In this document: positions 25,544-33,934 of the stretch, piece after piece
Numbering within the stretch: position 1 is the stretch's first letter
How the letters are laid out: the number at the start of each line of letters is the position of its first letter
Origin: Fictibacillus enclensis
Lineage (GTDB): Bacteria; Bacillota; Bacilli; Bacillales; Fictibacillaceae
Assembly (NCBI RefSeq): GCF_001457035.1
Contig: NZ_KQ758618.1
Span: 310,001-374,000 of the forward strand
DNA length: 64,000 bases
Reading direction: 5' to 3'
The notes under the pieces: model-generated
What the model was told of the DNA's origin: nothing
The model's database searches: none
The model's input: only the letters and a program-made list of their open reading frames with translations
Translations under genes and position numbers: made by a program

Positions 25544-26140
25544 ATGAAATTATTCCATTATCATTTTTGGACTGATCGAGTAGAAGAAACAGAAAATTAT
25601 TATCGAAAACTGGGGTTTACTGTTGGATCACGGTATGCGATGGAAAAGGGTACGGTCACACCTTATCATCCGCCGCTTGAATGGGAAGACTTTCGGGAGA
25701 ATGCCCTCCTTTTTCGGATCATTGAGGTTAGAAGGGGAAAGGTGAATATTACATTTGGTGCAGGCAAGAAACCGATCTTTGACCATATTGGGTATCTTGT
25801 GAGCGAGGAAGAGCTTGAACACATTTGCAATCGGGCGGACGTTATGGGCTGGAAAACAGAAATCGGAGCACGCAGAACGTTTATTTTTACGCCGTACCGT
25901 TTTAAGATTGAACTCCAAACAAGAAAAGAAACGGTGAATGATGAGAAAATATCCATCTCCAGGATGATGATTAAAGGACCAGATGAATCCTTTAAAAGAG
26001 ATCTTGAAAGGCTTTTTCATCGTAACTTGGAGGAAATTGTTTTTGAAGAAGGAGAGCAGCTTCAACTTCAGGAAGTCTGGATGTATGGTGTGGAAGGCAG
26101 CGGCAAAGACCCGAACAAGGTTATCGTTACAGGCTGCTAA
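25544..26140 (+). CDS. VOC (glyoxalase-fold) family protein
   Basis: 198-residue protein with a glyoxalase/bleomycin-resistance-like N-terminal half: FHYHFWTDRVEETENYYRKLGF with the first metal-type His, and FDHIGYLVSEEELEHI beginning the second module. The C-terminal about 70 residues do not match a second clear VOC copy. Substrate and reaction are unknown. The gene has a modest ribosome binding site (GGGAAGTG) and stands alone, convergent with the P450 gene. Confidence 0.72.
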   Translation: MKLFHYHFWTDRVEETENYYRKLGFTVGSRYAMEKGTVTPYHPPLEWEDFRENALLFRIIEVRRGKVNITFGAGKKPIFDHIGYLVSEEELEHICNRADVMGWKTEIGARRTFIFTPYRFKIELQTRKETVNDEKISISRMMIKGPDESFKRDLERLFHRNLEEIVFEEGEQLQLQEVWMYGVEGSGKDPNKVIVTGC

Positions 26141-26184
26141 AAAAAAGCAGGAAGCCTCTATTTTGGGGGGCTCCTGCTTTTTTT
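26140..26184. terminator. Bidirectional terminator
   Basis: AAAAAAGCAGGA-AGCC / GGCT-CCTGCTTTTTTT between the convergent VOC and P450 genes. Confidence 0.88.
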
Positions 26185-26188
26185 CTTT

Positions 26189-27403
26189 CTATAATACGGA
26201 TAATTTAAATTCCTTAAGACCGTAAACAAATGTGCTCTCAATCGGCTCAAGGGAAAAGCCGGAGCTTCTTTCAAAACGCGGATACCGTTTGATCCATTCT
26301 GCCATCGCAATCTCGGCCTCAAGCCTTGCAAGGGGTGCACCCAGGCAAAAGTGGATACCCTTTCCGAATGCGAGATGAGGATTAGGCTTTCTTCGTATAT
26401 TGAATTGATGGGCGTTCTCAAATTGCTGTTCATCCCGGTTTGCAGACCCCATCCAGGCAACGACAATATTACCTGCTTTAATTTGGGAGCCATTGAGAAC
26501 CGTATCTTCTTTTGCAACACGGCTCATGGATTGTACAGGGGAACGATACCGGAGCACTTCTTCAATGGTAAGCGGAAGGGTTCCTGCAGGATCTTTGAAA
26601 ATCTCTTCATAAAGCTCGGGGAACTCAGTAAAGCAATAATAAGCATTGCTGATTAAGTTTGTTGTGGTTTCATTTCCTGCAACCAAAAGGAGAATACAAA
26701 AACCGATAATCTCATCTTCTGTGAGCATGGTTCCTTGCATTTCTGCATCAATCAGTACAGATATGATGTCTTCACCCGGCTGCTTTCTTTTCATGGCGAT
26801 GATTTCTTTAAAATAAACATAAAGCTCGTAATACGTTCTCTGCTGATTTTCTTCCAGTCGTTTAATCGCCTCGGGGCTGTTATCCGTTGGTCCGGCAACC
26901 ACCCATTCAGACCAGTCCTTGAATTTAGCCTGATCTTTAATCGGTACGCCCAATATTTCGGCAATCACCATTACAGGCAGCGGATAAGAGTACTGCTTGA
27001 CCAAATCAATTTCAGAAGGGTTCTGTATTTCGTCCAGCAGTTGGTTCGCAATTCGCTCGATGCGGGGCCGCCAGTCTTTCATAACCCTTGGAGTAAATGC
27101 TTTGTTCACCAGGGAACGCATTTGTGTATGCTTAGGTGGATCGATGCTGATCAAGCTAAGCTCAATGGGAGAGGCCTGTTCTCCTTCCTGCCTTCTTGAG
27201 CGGTTGGAAGAAAACAAATCCTTATTTTCAAGTACGTTTTTTACGCTTTGATAGTCAAAAGCATCCCATGCTCCCCGCTTTTCATCCCAACGCACAGGAG
27301 TTTCCTTTCGCATCTTTTCATACCAGGCAAACGGTTCATAACGTTCTTCTTTCGTTGAAATTTCTGATACTTGTCGAAATGCTGTTTGAATGGAATTATC
27401 CAC
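26189..27403 (-). CDS. Cytochrome P450 (CYP109-like)
   Basis: 404-residue soluble bacterial P450. Motifs seen: AGNETTTN in the I helix, the K-helix ExxR in EEVLRYRSP, and the heme loop FGKGIHFCLGAPLARLE with the cysteine ligand. Length and sequence, such as PPKHTQMRSLVNKAFTPRVM, resemble B. subtilis YjiB (CYP109B1), a broad-range hydroxylase of fatty acids and terpenoids. The start is GTG 27403, seven bases after GGAGGG. No ferredoxin or reductase gene is adjacent, so electrons must come from elsewhere. It is divergent from two methyltransferase genes. Confidence 0.9.
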   Translation of the reverse strand: MDNSIQTAFRQVSEISTKEERYEPFAWYEKMRKETPVRWDEKRGAWDAFDYQSVKNVLENKDLFSSNRSRRQEGEQASPIELSLISIDPPKHTQMRSLVNKAFTPRVMKDWRPRIERIANQLLDEIQNPSEIDLVKQYSYPLPVMVIAEILGVPIKDQAKFKDWSEWVVAGPTDNSPEAIKRLEENQQRTYYELYVYFKEIIAMKRKQPGEDIISVLIDAEMQGTMLTEDEIIGFCILLLVAGNETTTNLISNAYYCFTEFPELYEEIFKDPAGTLPLTIEEVLRYRSPVQSMSRVAKEDTVLNGSQIKAGNIVVAWMGSANRDEQQFENAHQFNIRRKPNPHLAFGKGIHFCLGAPLARLEAEIAMAEWIKRYPRFERSSGFSLEPIESTFVYGLKEFKLSVL

Positions 27404-27605
27404 GGTCGCTTCCCTCCAATTTTTGGGTGGTTACATTTAAAGGATACGTGCAATTCCCAAAAAGTACAAAGAATATCCCCTCTAAATCTTTTACTATTTC
27501 AAATATTCAGGAATTAATTAGTTTTACTTATGGAAACAACGAGCTTTTTAGTAATTTTCATAACGGAGCGGGTTGCATATGATAAAGATGAAGGGAGAGG
27601 GTTCC

Positions 27606-28373
27606 ATGGATATTAAAGCAAAGGTTCAAGAGCAATTTGGCAAGAATGCGGACAACTACATTACAAGTCCGATCCACGCAAAAGGCAAGGATCTTGAACT
27701 CATGGTGATGCTTTCAAAGGCCACCGCACAAGATCGTGTGCTGGATATAGCCACAGGTGGAGGCCATACGGCAAACGCATTTTCTCCACATGTAAAGGAA
27801 GTGACCGCTCTTGATCTGACGAGTGAAATTCTTGTAGCCGCCAAGCAGTTTATAAATGAACAAGGCCGTGACAATGTTTCGTTTGTACAGGGAGACGCTG
27901 AAAACCTGCCATTTGAAAAAGAATCGTTCGAACTGGTTACATGCCGGATCGCTCCGCATCATTTTCCAGATGTCAAAGCTTTTGTGTCAGAAGCATTCCG
28001 GGTGTTAGTGCCAGATGGAAGATTTCTTCTGATCGACAATACGGCTCCGGAAATTCTGGAATACGATCAATTTTACAATCATGTTGAAAAAAGGAGAGAT
28101 CCCAGCCATTATCGTGCCTGGAAAAAGTCAGAGTGGCTTCAGCTTTTTGAAGAGACGGGATTCACATTTGAACAGATGCACGCCTTTAAAAAGGATTTTG
28201 TTTTCGACAGCTGGTGCAGCAGGATGCAGTTGGCTTCAAAAGACAAAGAAGAATTGGAGAACGACATGTTATCAGCATCTGAACGTGTAAAAGAGTACTT
28301 TAAGATCAAGGAAAAAGAAGGTCATGTTCAGACATTCACTGGTGACGCTGTGTTTATTAAAGCAAGAAAATAA
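27606..28373 (+). CDS. Class I SAM-dependent methyltransferase (UbiE/YcgJ-like)
   Basis: 255-residue methyltransferase with motif I VLDIATGGGHTA (about residues 42-53), the acidic loop ALDLTSEILVAAK, GDAENLPFEKESFELV and RVLVPDGRFLLID. ATG 27606 follows GGGAGAGG; in-frame ATG codons upstream (from 27573) lack a ribosome binding site. It is 12 bp upstream of a second methyltransferase gene, so both are co-transcribed. Substrate unknown: quinone, small metabolite or a product of the nearby P450 are all possible. Confidence 0.82.
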   Translation: MDIKAKVQEQFGKNADNYITSPIHAKGKDLELMVMLSKATAQDRVLDIATGGGHTANAFSPHVKEVTALDLTSEILVAAKQFINEQGRDNVSFVQGDAENLPFEKESFELVTCRIAPHHFPDVKAFVSEAFRVLVPDGRFLLIDNTAPEILEYDQFYNHVEKRRDPSHYRAWKKSEWLQLFEETGFTFEQMHAFKKDFVFDSWCSRMQLASKDKEELENDMLSASERVKEYFKIKEKEGHVQTFTGDAVFIKARK

Positions 28374-28385
28374 GGAGGAAAGAAC

Positions 28386-29165
28386 ATGGGAATTGATTTT
28401 CACGATCCTTCTATTACGTTTTCCTATGCTTCGAGAACAGCATCCGATGAATGGAAAGCCCTCATTAAACCCTATATTGTTTCTTCGGAATCCATGGCGA
28501 TAGATATCGGATGCGGCGGGGGGATTTATACAAAAGCTTTGCTGGAGCTTGGCGCCAATCACGTGACGGCACTCGATTTTTCTGAAAACATGCTGACTGC
28601 TGCAAAAGAAAACTGTTCAGATTATAAGAGACGGATCAGTTTTAAGCAGGGCGAAGCAACCTGCACCCACCTGCCTTCTTCGGTAGCTGATATCGTTCTT
28701 GAGCGGGCGGTGATTCATCATCTGAACGATTTGGAGTCAGCTTTTGTAGAAGCTTTTCGTTTGTTAAAAACAGGCGGAACTTTCATTGTTCAGGACAGAA
28801 CTCCCGAAGATTGTCTGCTGCCCGGTTCTCCTGAACACATCCGTGGGTACTTTTTTGAGAAAGAACCTGTACTTATTAAACAGGAAATAAAAAGACGGTT
28901 TTCGCATGAACGCGTTCACTCCGTATTAACAGAAGCGGGCTTTACCGGTATTAAAGAAATAAAGCTGTGGGAAACAAGAAAATCATTTTCCTCGTTTCAG
29001 GAATTGGCCAGTGATTTGAAAAGCCGTACCGGACGCTCTATTTTATTTGAACTGAATGATGAACAGCTGAATGCTTTGTTAACTTTCATTGAAGACAAAC
29101 TGAAAAACGAAAAGTCTATCATTGAACGTGACCGCTGGACGATCTGGTTTGCTACCCATCCCTAA
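28386..29165 (+). CDS. Class I SAM-dependent methyltransferase
   Basis: 259-residue methyltransferase with motif I AIDIGCGGGIYTKALLELG (about 40-58), TALDFSENML and LERAVIHHLNDLESAF. RBS AAGGAGGA is seven bases before ATG. It is the second gene of a two-gene unit with the preceding methyltransferase, but the two are not close copies. Substrate unknown. Confidence 0.82.
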   Translation: MGIDFHDPSITFSYASRTASDEWKALIKPYIVSSESMAIDIGCGGGIYTKALLELGANHVTALDFSENMLTAAKENCSDYKRRISFKQGEATCTHLPSSVADIVLERAVIHHLNDLESAFVEAFRLLKTGGTFIVQDRTPEDCLLPGSPEHIRGYFFEKEPVLIKQEIKRRFSHERVHSVLTEAGFTGIKEIKLWETRKSFSSFQELASDLKSRTGRSILFELNDEQLNALLTFIEDKLKNEKSIIERDRWTIWFATHP

Positions 29166-29332
29166 CTTCAAAATACGTCAATTTCCGGGGAAATAAAAAT
29201 GCAAAGAGCTTGTAATCAAAACGTAAACGACCAACTTTTATGAAATTTGAAGTTTTTTGCCGCCGTAAAGGGTATTGTTTACTAAGTTAATGATTTGTGA
29301 GAGCTAATTGTCACAAAAAGGAGGTAAGGACC

Positions 29333-29851
29333 TTGGAGATACGCAAAGCCCTGCCCGGAGATGAAGAGGCCATCGCATTTGTTCATGTAGACAGCTGGCG
29401 GACCACATACAAAGGAATCGTCGATGAGGAATATTTGCAGAACATGTCTGTGGAGGACAGAAAGGAAATGTGGAAAGGAATAATAGAAAACCCATTGCCG
29501 GAAAATTATTTATTTGTGGCTTCCATCAACCAGGAAATTATTGGTTTTTGCTCGGGAGGTCCTAACCGTTCTGGTCGGTATCCGTACGATGGAGAGCTTT
29601 ATGCCATTTATATTCTTCAGGAATATCAGCGGCGTTCGATTGGAACCAGTCTGATCCGCCGGCTGGCGCAAAGTCATCTGGATTCAGGTTACCATACGAT
29701 GATGGTTTGGGTTCTTCAGGATAATCCGTGTAAAATTGCCTATGAAAGACTGGGCGGCATTTTATTGGGAAAAGAAGAGATTCAAATTGGAAATCAAGAA
29801 TTGGTGGAGGAAGCTATCGGTTTTGACCTTGCAAGGCTGCTGAATTTATAA
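29333..29851 (+). CDS. GNAT-family N-acetyltransferase
   Basis: 172-residue acetyl-CoA-dependent transferase. It begins MEIRKALPGDEEAIAFVHVDSWRTTYKGIV; the acetyl-CoA binding loop is YQRRSIGTSLIRRLA (motif A, QxxGxG-like with Ser). The start is TTG 29333, six bases after AAGGAGGT. Its stop codon overlaps the 3' end of a convergent small gene by six bases. The target (small molecule or protein) is unknown. Confidence 0.82.
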   Translation: MEIRKALPGDEEAIAFVHVDSWRTTYKGIVDEEYLQNMSVEDRKEMWKGIIENPLPENYLFVASINQEIIGFCSGGPNRSGRYPYDGELYAIYILQEYQRRSIGTSLIRRLAQSHLDSGYHTMMVWVLQDNPCKIAYERLGGILLGKEEIQIGNQELVEEAIGFDLARLLNL

Positions 29852-30019
29852 TTCATTTCTTCTTTGCAGTTTATAACGGATAAAAATACGTTCCATCAAG
29901 GAGATCAGCTGGGTTTCATAATCTTTCCTTTCATCTGCACTATTGGCATCGTTTATTTTCGTCTTCAGTTGTTTTACTTTTTCTTTTTCGTCTGGTGTTA
30001 ATTGGTGGGAAAGGATCAT
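29846..30019 (-). CDS. 57-residue helical protein
   Basis: Short gene encoding MILSHQLTPDEKEKVKQLKT... ending MERIFIRYKLQRRNEL. It is almost wholly helical and charged, with a basic C-terminus. Support for being real: AGGAGGAGG sits six bases upstream of ATG, and the frame is open across 57 codons with Bacillus-like codon use. It is convergent with the GNAT gene and shares six bases with its end. I cannot name a family. Confidence 0.62.
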   Translation of the reverse strand: MILSHQLTPDEKEKVKQLKTKINDANSADERKDYETQLISLMERIFIRYKLQRRNEL

Positions 30020-30106
30020 AATATCCTCCTCCTAACGGGATGGTGTTGAGATACTTTACCATGGAAATTGTCAGTTTATCTACAAAAGTGTGAGATTATC
30101 TAACGT

Positions 30107-30150
30107 TAAAAACCCGGTGAAGGTCGTGAACTTCCATCCGGGCTTTTTTA
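30107..30150 (-). terminator. Terminator of the MDR oxidoreductase gene
   Basis: Hairpin with CCCGG / CCGGG and an inner GAAG / CTTC stem, flanked by A and T runs; on the minus strand it follows the stop codon at 30159. Confidence 0.75.
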
Positions 30151-30158
30151 TAAGATTA

Positions 30159-31097
30159 TTATTCTTTAACGCTGATAATGATTTTTCCTTTGGCATGGTG
30201 GGATTCGCTTAATTCATGTGCGGCCCTGACCCCTTCCTGTGTCAGTGGGAAGATTTCTCCAACAAATGGCTGAATCTTGCCTTCTTCGATCAGTTTGCCG
30301 ATTTCAGCAAGTTCTTTACCGTCAGGGTCAAGAAAGACAAAGCCTGCTTTCACTGAATGATTCGTAGCATCTTTTTGAACAGGGGGACTGACGATGGATA
30401 CAAGTACGCCTCCGGGTTTGATCACTTTATAGCTGTTCTTCTGTACATCGCCGCCAATCGTATCAAAAACAATGTCCACCGGTTGAACTGCTTTCGTGAA
30501 ATCTTGTGATTTGTAATTGATAAATTCATCTGCACCAGATTCTCTAATGATACTCTCGGAGTCCTCACTTCCTGTAGAAATAACGTAAGCTCCTTTGGCC
30601 TTGGCAAGCTGAATCGCAAAGCTGCCAACGCCTCCGCCTCCTGCATGAATCAAAACTCTTTGCCCTTCTTTAATTTGCGCGAAATCCACCAGGCATTGCC
30701 ATGCCGTTAAACCGACAAGGGGTATAGAGGCCGCTTCCTTAAACGTCAGATTCTTCGGTTTTAATGCGACCAGTTCTTCGTCCGCCGCCAGCAGTTCTGC
30801 GTAAGTTCCATCCCGCTCGGTTGCGGGCCTTGTAAATACTTCGTCTCCCGGTTTAAATTTCGTAACAGCTGAGCCCGTTTCTTTTACTACTCCAGCAGCA
30901 TCCCATCCTAGAACGACAGGGAACTTTAATTGGAGATTGTCCTTTAGATAGCCTTCGCGAATTTTCCAGTCCACCGGGTTTACCGAAGTTGAATACACCT
31001 CAATGAGAACATCTTTTGGACCGGGCTTGGGAGTATTTACGTTCTTCTCTACCAGTTGATCACGTCCGCCGTATTCATTAATAATGATCGCTTTCAT
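30159..31097 (-). CDS. NADPH-dependent quinone oxidoreductase-like MDR protein
   Basis: 312-residue medium-chain dehydrogenase/reductase of the zinc-free, quinone oxidoreductase type. Seen: an N-terminal GroES-like domain (NEYGGRDQLVEK, GWDAAGVV), then the nucleotide-binding domain with HAGGGGVGSFAIQLAK (about 145-160). The usual cysteines for catalytic and structural zinc are absent. Reactions of this family are NADPH reduction of quinones or enones. RBS GAGGTGAG precedes ATG. Single-gene unit with a terminator. Confidence 0.85.
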   Translation of the reverse strand: MKAIIINEYGGRDQLVEKNVNTPKPGPKDVLIEVYSTSVNPVDWKIREGYLKDNLQLKFPVVLGWDAAGVVKETGSAVTKFKPGDEVFTRPATERDGTYAELLAADEELVALKPKNLTFKEAASIPLVGLTAWQCLVDFAQIKEGQRVLIHAGGGGVGSFAIQLAKAKGAYVISTGSEDSESIIRESGADEFINYKSQDFTKAVQPVDIVFDTIGGDVQKNSYKVIKPGGVLVSIVSPPVQKDATNHSVKAGFVFLDPDGKELAEIGKLIEEGKIQPFVGEIFPLTQEGVRAAHELSESHHAKGKIIISVKE

Positions 31098-31170
31098 TTT
31101 CTCACCTCTACTATAATAACTGTATCTCAGAAAGGTTTCCCTTATTGTGCTGTGTTAAATCAGAAAGTGG

Positions 31171-31199
31171 TTGACAGTTTTCCGAATGCATTATATAGT
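31171..31199 (+). promoter_or_regulatory. Sigma-A promoter of trpE
   Basis: TTGACA (31171-31176), 17-base spacer, TATAGT (31194-31199). The predicted transcript starts near 31206, about ten bases before the first GAG triplet of the leader. Confidence 0.82.
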
Positions 31200-31214
31200 G
31201 ATTTACAATCGCAC

Positions 31215-31289
31215 GAGATTAGTTGAGAAGAGTAGAGAAGGTTTAAGAAAGACAATTACAGATTAAGAGCAGAGCCGAGCTGAGATTAG
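31215..31289 (+). promoter_or_regulatory. Split TRAP-binding site in the trpE leader
   Basis: Ten GAG/UAG triplets in two clusters. Cluster 1 starts at 31215, 31220, 31225, 31230 and 31235 (GAG, UAG, GAG, GAG, GAG); cluster 2 at 31267, 31272, 31277, 31282 and 31287 (GAG, GAG, GAG, GAG, UAG). Spacing within each cluster is exactly five bases, i.e. two-base linkers, and the gap between clusters is 29 bases. The ring-shaped trp RNA-binding attenuation protein (TRAP, MtrB) binds such (G/U)AG repeats when charged with tryptophan; B. subtilis uses eleven in the trp leader. Confidence 0.82.
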
Positions 31290-31332
31290 CGGTTATGGTT
31301 GCTAATCTTCGTCTCTCATCAAGAAGGGATGA
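31282..31332 (+). promoter_or_regulatory. Alternative hairpins covering the trpE Shine-Dalgarno
   Basis: GAGATTAGC (31282-31290) pairs with GCTAATCTT (31301-31309), using the last two TRAP triplets as its 5' arm. If TRAP holds those triplets, the 3' arm is free and TCTTC (31306-31310) can pair with GAAGG (31323-31327), which is the Shine-Dalgarno; TCATC/GATGA (31316-31320/31328-31332) would also enclose it. This predicts TRAP-dependent blocking of translation. The pairing was worked out by eye, not by energy calculation. Confidence 0.6.
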
Positions 31333-31337
31333 TTATT

Positions 31338-32843
31338 TTGATTCAACCATCGTTGGAAGAAGTGAAACAATTGGCAGGAACCTACAATTTGATCCCTGTA
31401 AGCATTGAATTATTTGCTGATGTACATACAGTGATTGAACTGTATCAAACGTATTATCAGGAAGATTACTCTTTTTTGCTTGAAAGCGTGGAAGGCGGAC
31501 AGCAATGGGCCCGCTATTCCTATATCGGAAAGAACCCATTTATGGTTGTCTCCTGCAAAAAAGGGCAGACTCAAGTAAAGAAAAAAGATCAGGATGAAAC
31601 CTATTCAGGTCATCCGATTGAAATCCTTAAATCTCTCCTCAACCAATATAAAAGTCCCGCGCACAAAAACTTGCCTCAGTTCACAGGTGGAGCTGTCGGC
31701 TATTTTGGATATGATATTCTCCAATATTTTGAAAAAATCCCGCCTCACAGTAAAGATATTCTTAACACCGACGATATGAAATTTCTGTTTGTCGATGAAC
31801 TGGTTGTTTTTGACCATTTGAGGCAGTCGATCAACATTATTTGCAACCTTCACGTACCCAAAAATTATAACGAAAAACTAATTGAAGAACTGTACGAAGA
31901 GACACGGTTATCGATTGAGGCTACCATGAAACAGCTTGAGCAAAACGTAAAACAACCGGTGCCATCATTTCGCTATCTTCCTCAGCAGGAAGTGGATATC
32001 AGCGGCGTAAAATCCAATTTGAGCAAATCCGAATTTTGTTCGATGGTAGATCAGGCCAAAGAATATATTACAGCCGGAGATATATTTCAGGTGGTTCTGT
32101 CCCAATGTTTTGAAAGTGAGACCAAGGCCGATCCGCTGACGGTTTACCGCGTATTGCGGATTGTGAACCCATCGGCTTATATGTATCTGCTCAAGCTTCC
32201 GGATGAAACCATTGTTGGTTCGTCCCCAGAATTGCTCGTAAAAGTTGAAGGGCAGCGGGTGAGAACCCGACCGATTGCCGGAACACGGCCCCGAGGGAAA
32301 GACATGGATGAAGATCAAGCTTTAGCTGAGGAACTGCTTGCTGACGAAAAGGAAGTTGCCGAGCACTTGATGCTTGTCGATTTGGGAAGGAATGATATTG
32401 GCAGGGTATCGGAGTACGGAAGTGTGGAAGTCTCTTCTTTTATGGAGATTGAACGATACTCTCATGTCATGCATATTGTGTCTGATGTTACCGGACTGCT
32501 TCGTGAAGATAAAGATTTCTTTGATGCCTTGATCTCATGCCTGCCGGCGGGCACATTGTCAGGGGCACCGAAAATCAGGGCCATGCAGATTATCGCAGAA
32601 CTGGAAACACAGGCTCGGGGAACGTATGCCGGAGCCATCGGCTACCTTTCGTTTTCAGGCAACATGGATTCCTGCATTACGATCCGTACCATTCTTTTTA
32701 AAAATGATAAAGCTTATATCCAGGCGGGAGCTGGCATCGTTGCCGATTCCGTTCCCGAGAATGAATACGACGAAACGTTCAACAAAGCCAAAGCATTACT
32801 GAAGGCCATACAAGTGGCTGAAGCTATGGAACAGTATGCTTAA
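31338..32843 (+). CDS. trpE: Anthranilate synthase component I
   Basis: About 501-residue chorismate-binding enzyme that, with a glutamine amidotransferase (TrpG/PabA), makes anthranilate, the first step of tryptophan synthesis. Seen: the tryptophan-binding LLESVEGG, then PIAGTRPRGKDMDEDQ, HLMLVDLGRNDIGRV, PAGTLSGAPKIRAM and GAGIVADSVPENEY. The N-terminal LLES feedback site favours TrpE over PabB. Start TTG 31338 is nine bases after AAGAAGGG; ATG 31329 abuts the Shine-Dalgarno. It stands alone, with no trpDCFBA downstream, and has a TRAP-type leader; the rest of the pathway must lie elsewhere. Confidence 0.88.
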   Translation: MIQPSLEEVKQLAGTYNLIPVSIELFADVHTVIELYQTYYQEDYSFLLESVEGGQQWARYSYIGKNPFMVVSCKKGQTQVKKKDQDETYSGHPIEILKSLLNQYKSPAHKNLPQFTGGAVGYFGYDILQYFEKIPPHSKDILNTDDMKFLFVDELVVFDHLRQSINIICNLHVPKNYNEKLIEELYEETRLSIEATMKQLEQNVKQPVPSFRYLPQQEVDISGVKSNLSKSEFCSMVDQAKEYITAGDIFQVVLSQCFESETKADPLTVYRVLRIVNPSAYMYLLKLPDETIVGSSPELLVKVEGQRVRTRPIAGTRPRGKDMDEDQALAEELLADEKEVAEHLMLVDLGRNDIGRVSEYGSVEVSSFMEIERYSHVMHIVSDVTGLLREDKDFFDALISCLPAGTLSGAPKIRAMQIIAELETQARGTYAGAIGYLSFSGNMDSCITIRTILFKNDKAYIQAGAGIVADSVPENEYDETFNKAKALLKAIQVAEAMEQYA

Positions 32844-32868
32844 AAAAGAGCCATCCGGCTCTTTTTTA
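32843..32868 (+). terminator. Terminator of trpE
   Basis: AAAAAGAGCC-ATCC-GGCTCTTTTTT directly at the stop codon, confirming that trpE is monocistronic. Confidence 0.88.
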
Positions 32869-33070
32869 CTTTGGATATTCATTTCACTCATTACGACCAG
32901 GACTAATGAGAGCAGCCAAATCTTGTGAGAAAGTAAGAATGAGTTTGGAAAAACTTAGTCGCTTCCGATGCACATAAAATTTTTAACTGCAGGGGAACGG
33001 ATTTATAAAAACTGTACATACTATCATAATCCTTTCGAAGATTTGAATTTAAACCAAATGAGGTGGAAAA

Positions 33071-33853
33071 ATGGCAAAAGAATTAACTGGCGTACATGCC
33101 GTTGTTACAGGAGGATCAAGCGGTTTAGGATATGCCATGGTAGAAGCACTCCTTGATGAAGGAGCAACGGTTGCAGTGGCATCCCGTCCGGGAGCAAAAA
33201 TGACGGAAGCTGTAAATAACCTTCAAAATAAGGGATATTCGAATGTTTTTGAACTTCCATTGGATGTCAGGTCAGAGGGATCGGTACAAGATGCAGTGAA
33301 CTGGGTAAAAAAGGAATGGGGTAAGATCGATGTCCTTGTGAACAATGCGGGGATAGGCATGAGAACTGTAAATCCAAAATTCCTTACAGAACCACAGCCC
33401 TTCTATCAGGTCTCTCCTGAAGGGTTTCGAAATTTAATCGATACAAATGTGACCGGTTATTTCCTAACCTCCCGGGGATTCGCTCCTCTGATGGTCGAGC
33501 AGGGAAGAGGAAAAATCATCAATATATCAATGAATTATGAAACCATGAAACGAAAAGGATTTGTCCCATATGGCCCTTCTCGTGCCGCAACCGAGTCCCT
33601 GTCATTTATCATGGCTGAAGACCTGCGTGAATTTGGAGTGACGGTAAATATGCTTCTTCCTGGCGGGGCCACCGTAACGGGAATGATACCTGATGAAGTG
33701 AGAAGGGAACTTGAAGGAAACTCTCAGCTTCTGAAGCCGGAAATCATGGCAAAACCTATCGTTTATCTTGCTTCCGAGCAATCTGAAGGATTAACAGGTG
33801 AACGCCTGGTCGCAACCGAATTTGACAGCTGGTTAAAAAATAGAACCAAATAA
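33071..33853 (+). CDS. SDR-family oxidoreductase with altered catalytic motif
   Basis: 260-residue short-chain dehydrogenase/reductase. The dinucleotide loop VTGGSSGLGYAM (residues 12-23) and NNAGIG (91-96) are normal. The active-site YxxxK is YGPSR (Tyr167, Arg171), i.e. Arg in place of the catalytic Lys, and the expected catalytic Ser 13 residues before Tyr is not in register (IINISMNYETM has Ser at -14). Activity may be changed or lost. RBS GAGGTGG precedes ATG. It is a single-gene unit; the 200 bp before it show no gene or clear element. Confidence 0.85.
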   Translation: MAKELTGVHAVVTGGSSGLGYAMVEALLDEGATVAVASRPGAKMTEAVNNLQNKGYSNVFELPLDVRSEGSVQDAVNWVKKEWGKIDVLVNNAGIGMRTVNPKFLTEPQPFYQVSPEGFRNLIDTNVTGYFLTSRGFAPLMVEQGRGKIINISMNYETMKRKGFVPYGPSRAATESLSFIMAEDLREFGVTVNMLLPGGATVTGMIPDEVRRELEGNSQLLKPEIMAKPIVYLASEQSEGLTGERLVATEFDSWLKNRTK

Positions 33854-33934
33854 AATGAGTGAAGAGACTTCTTCTTTGGCAATATGAATGAATAGAGAAA
33901 AAGACTCATTTTTGCAGTTTTTCGTTCATCGGGC

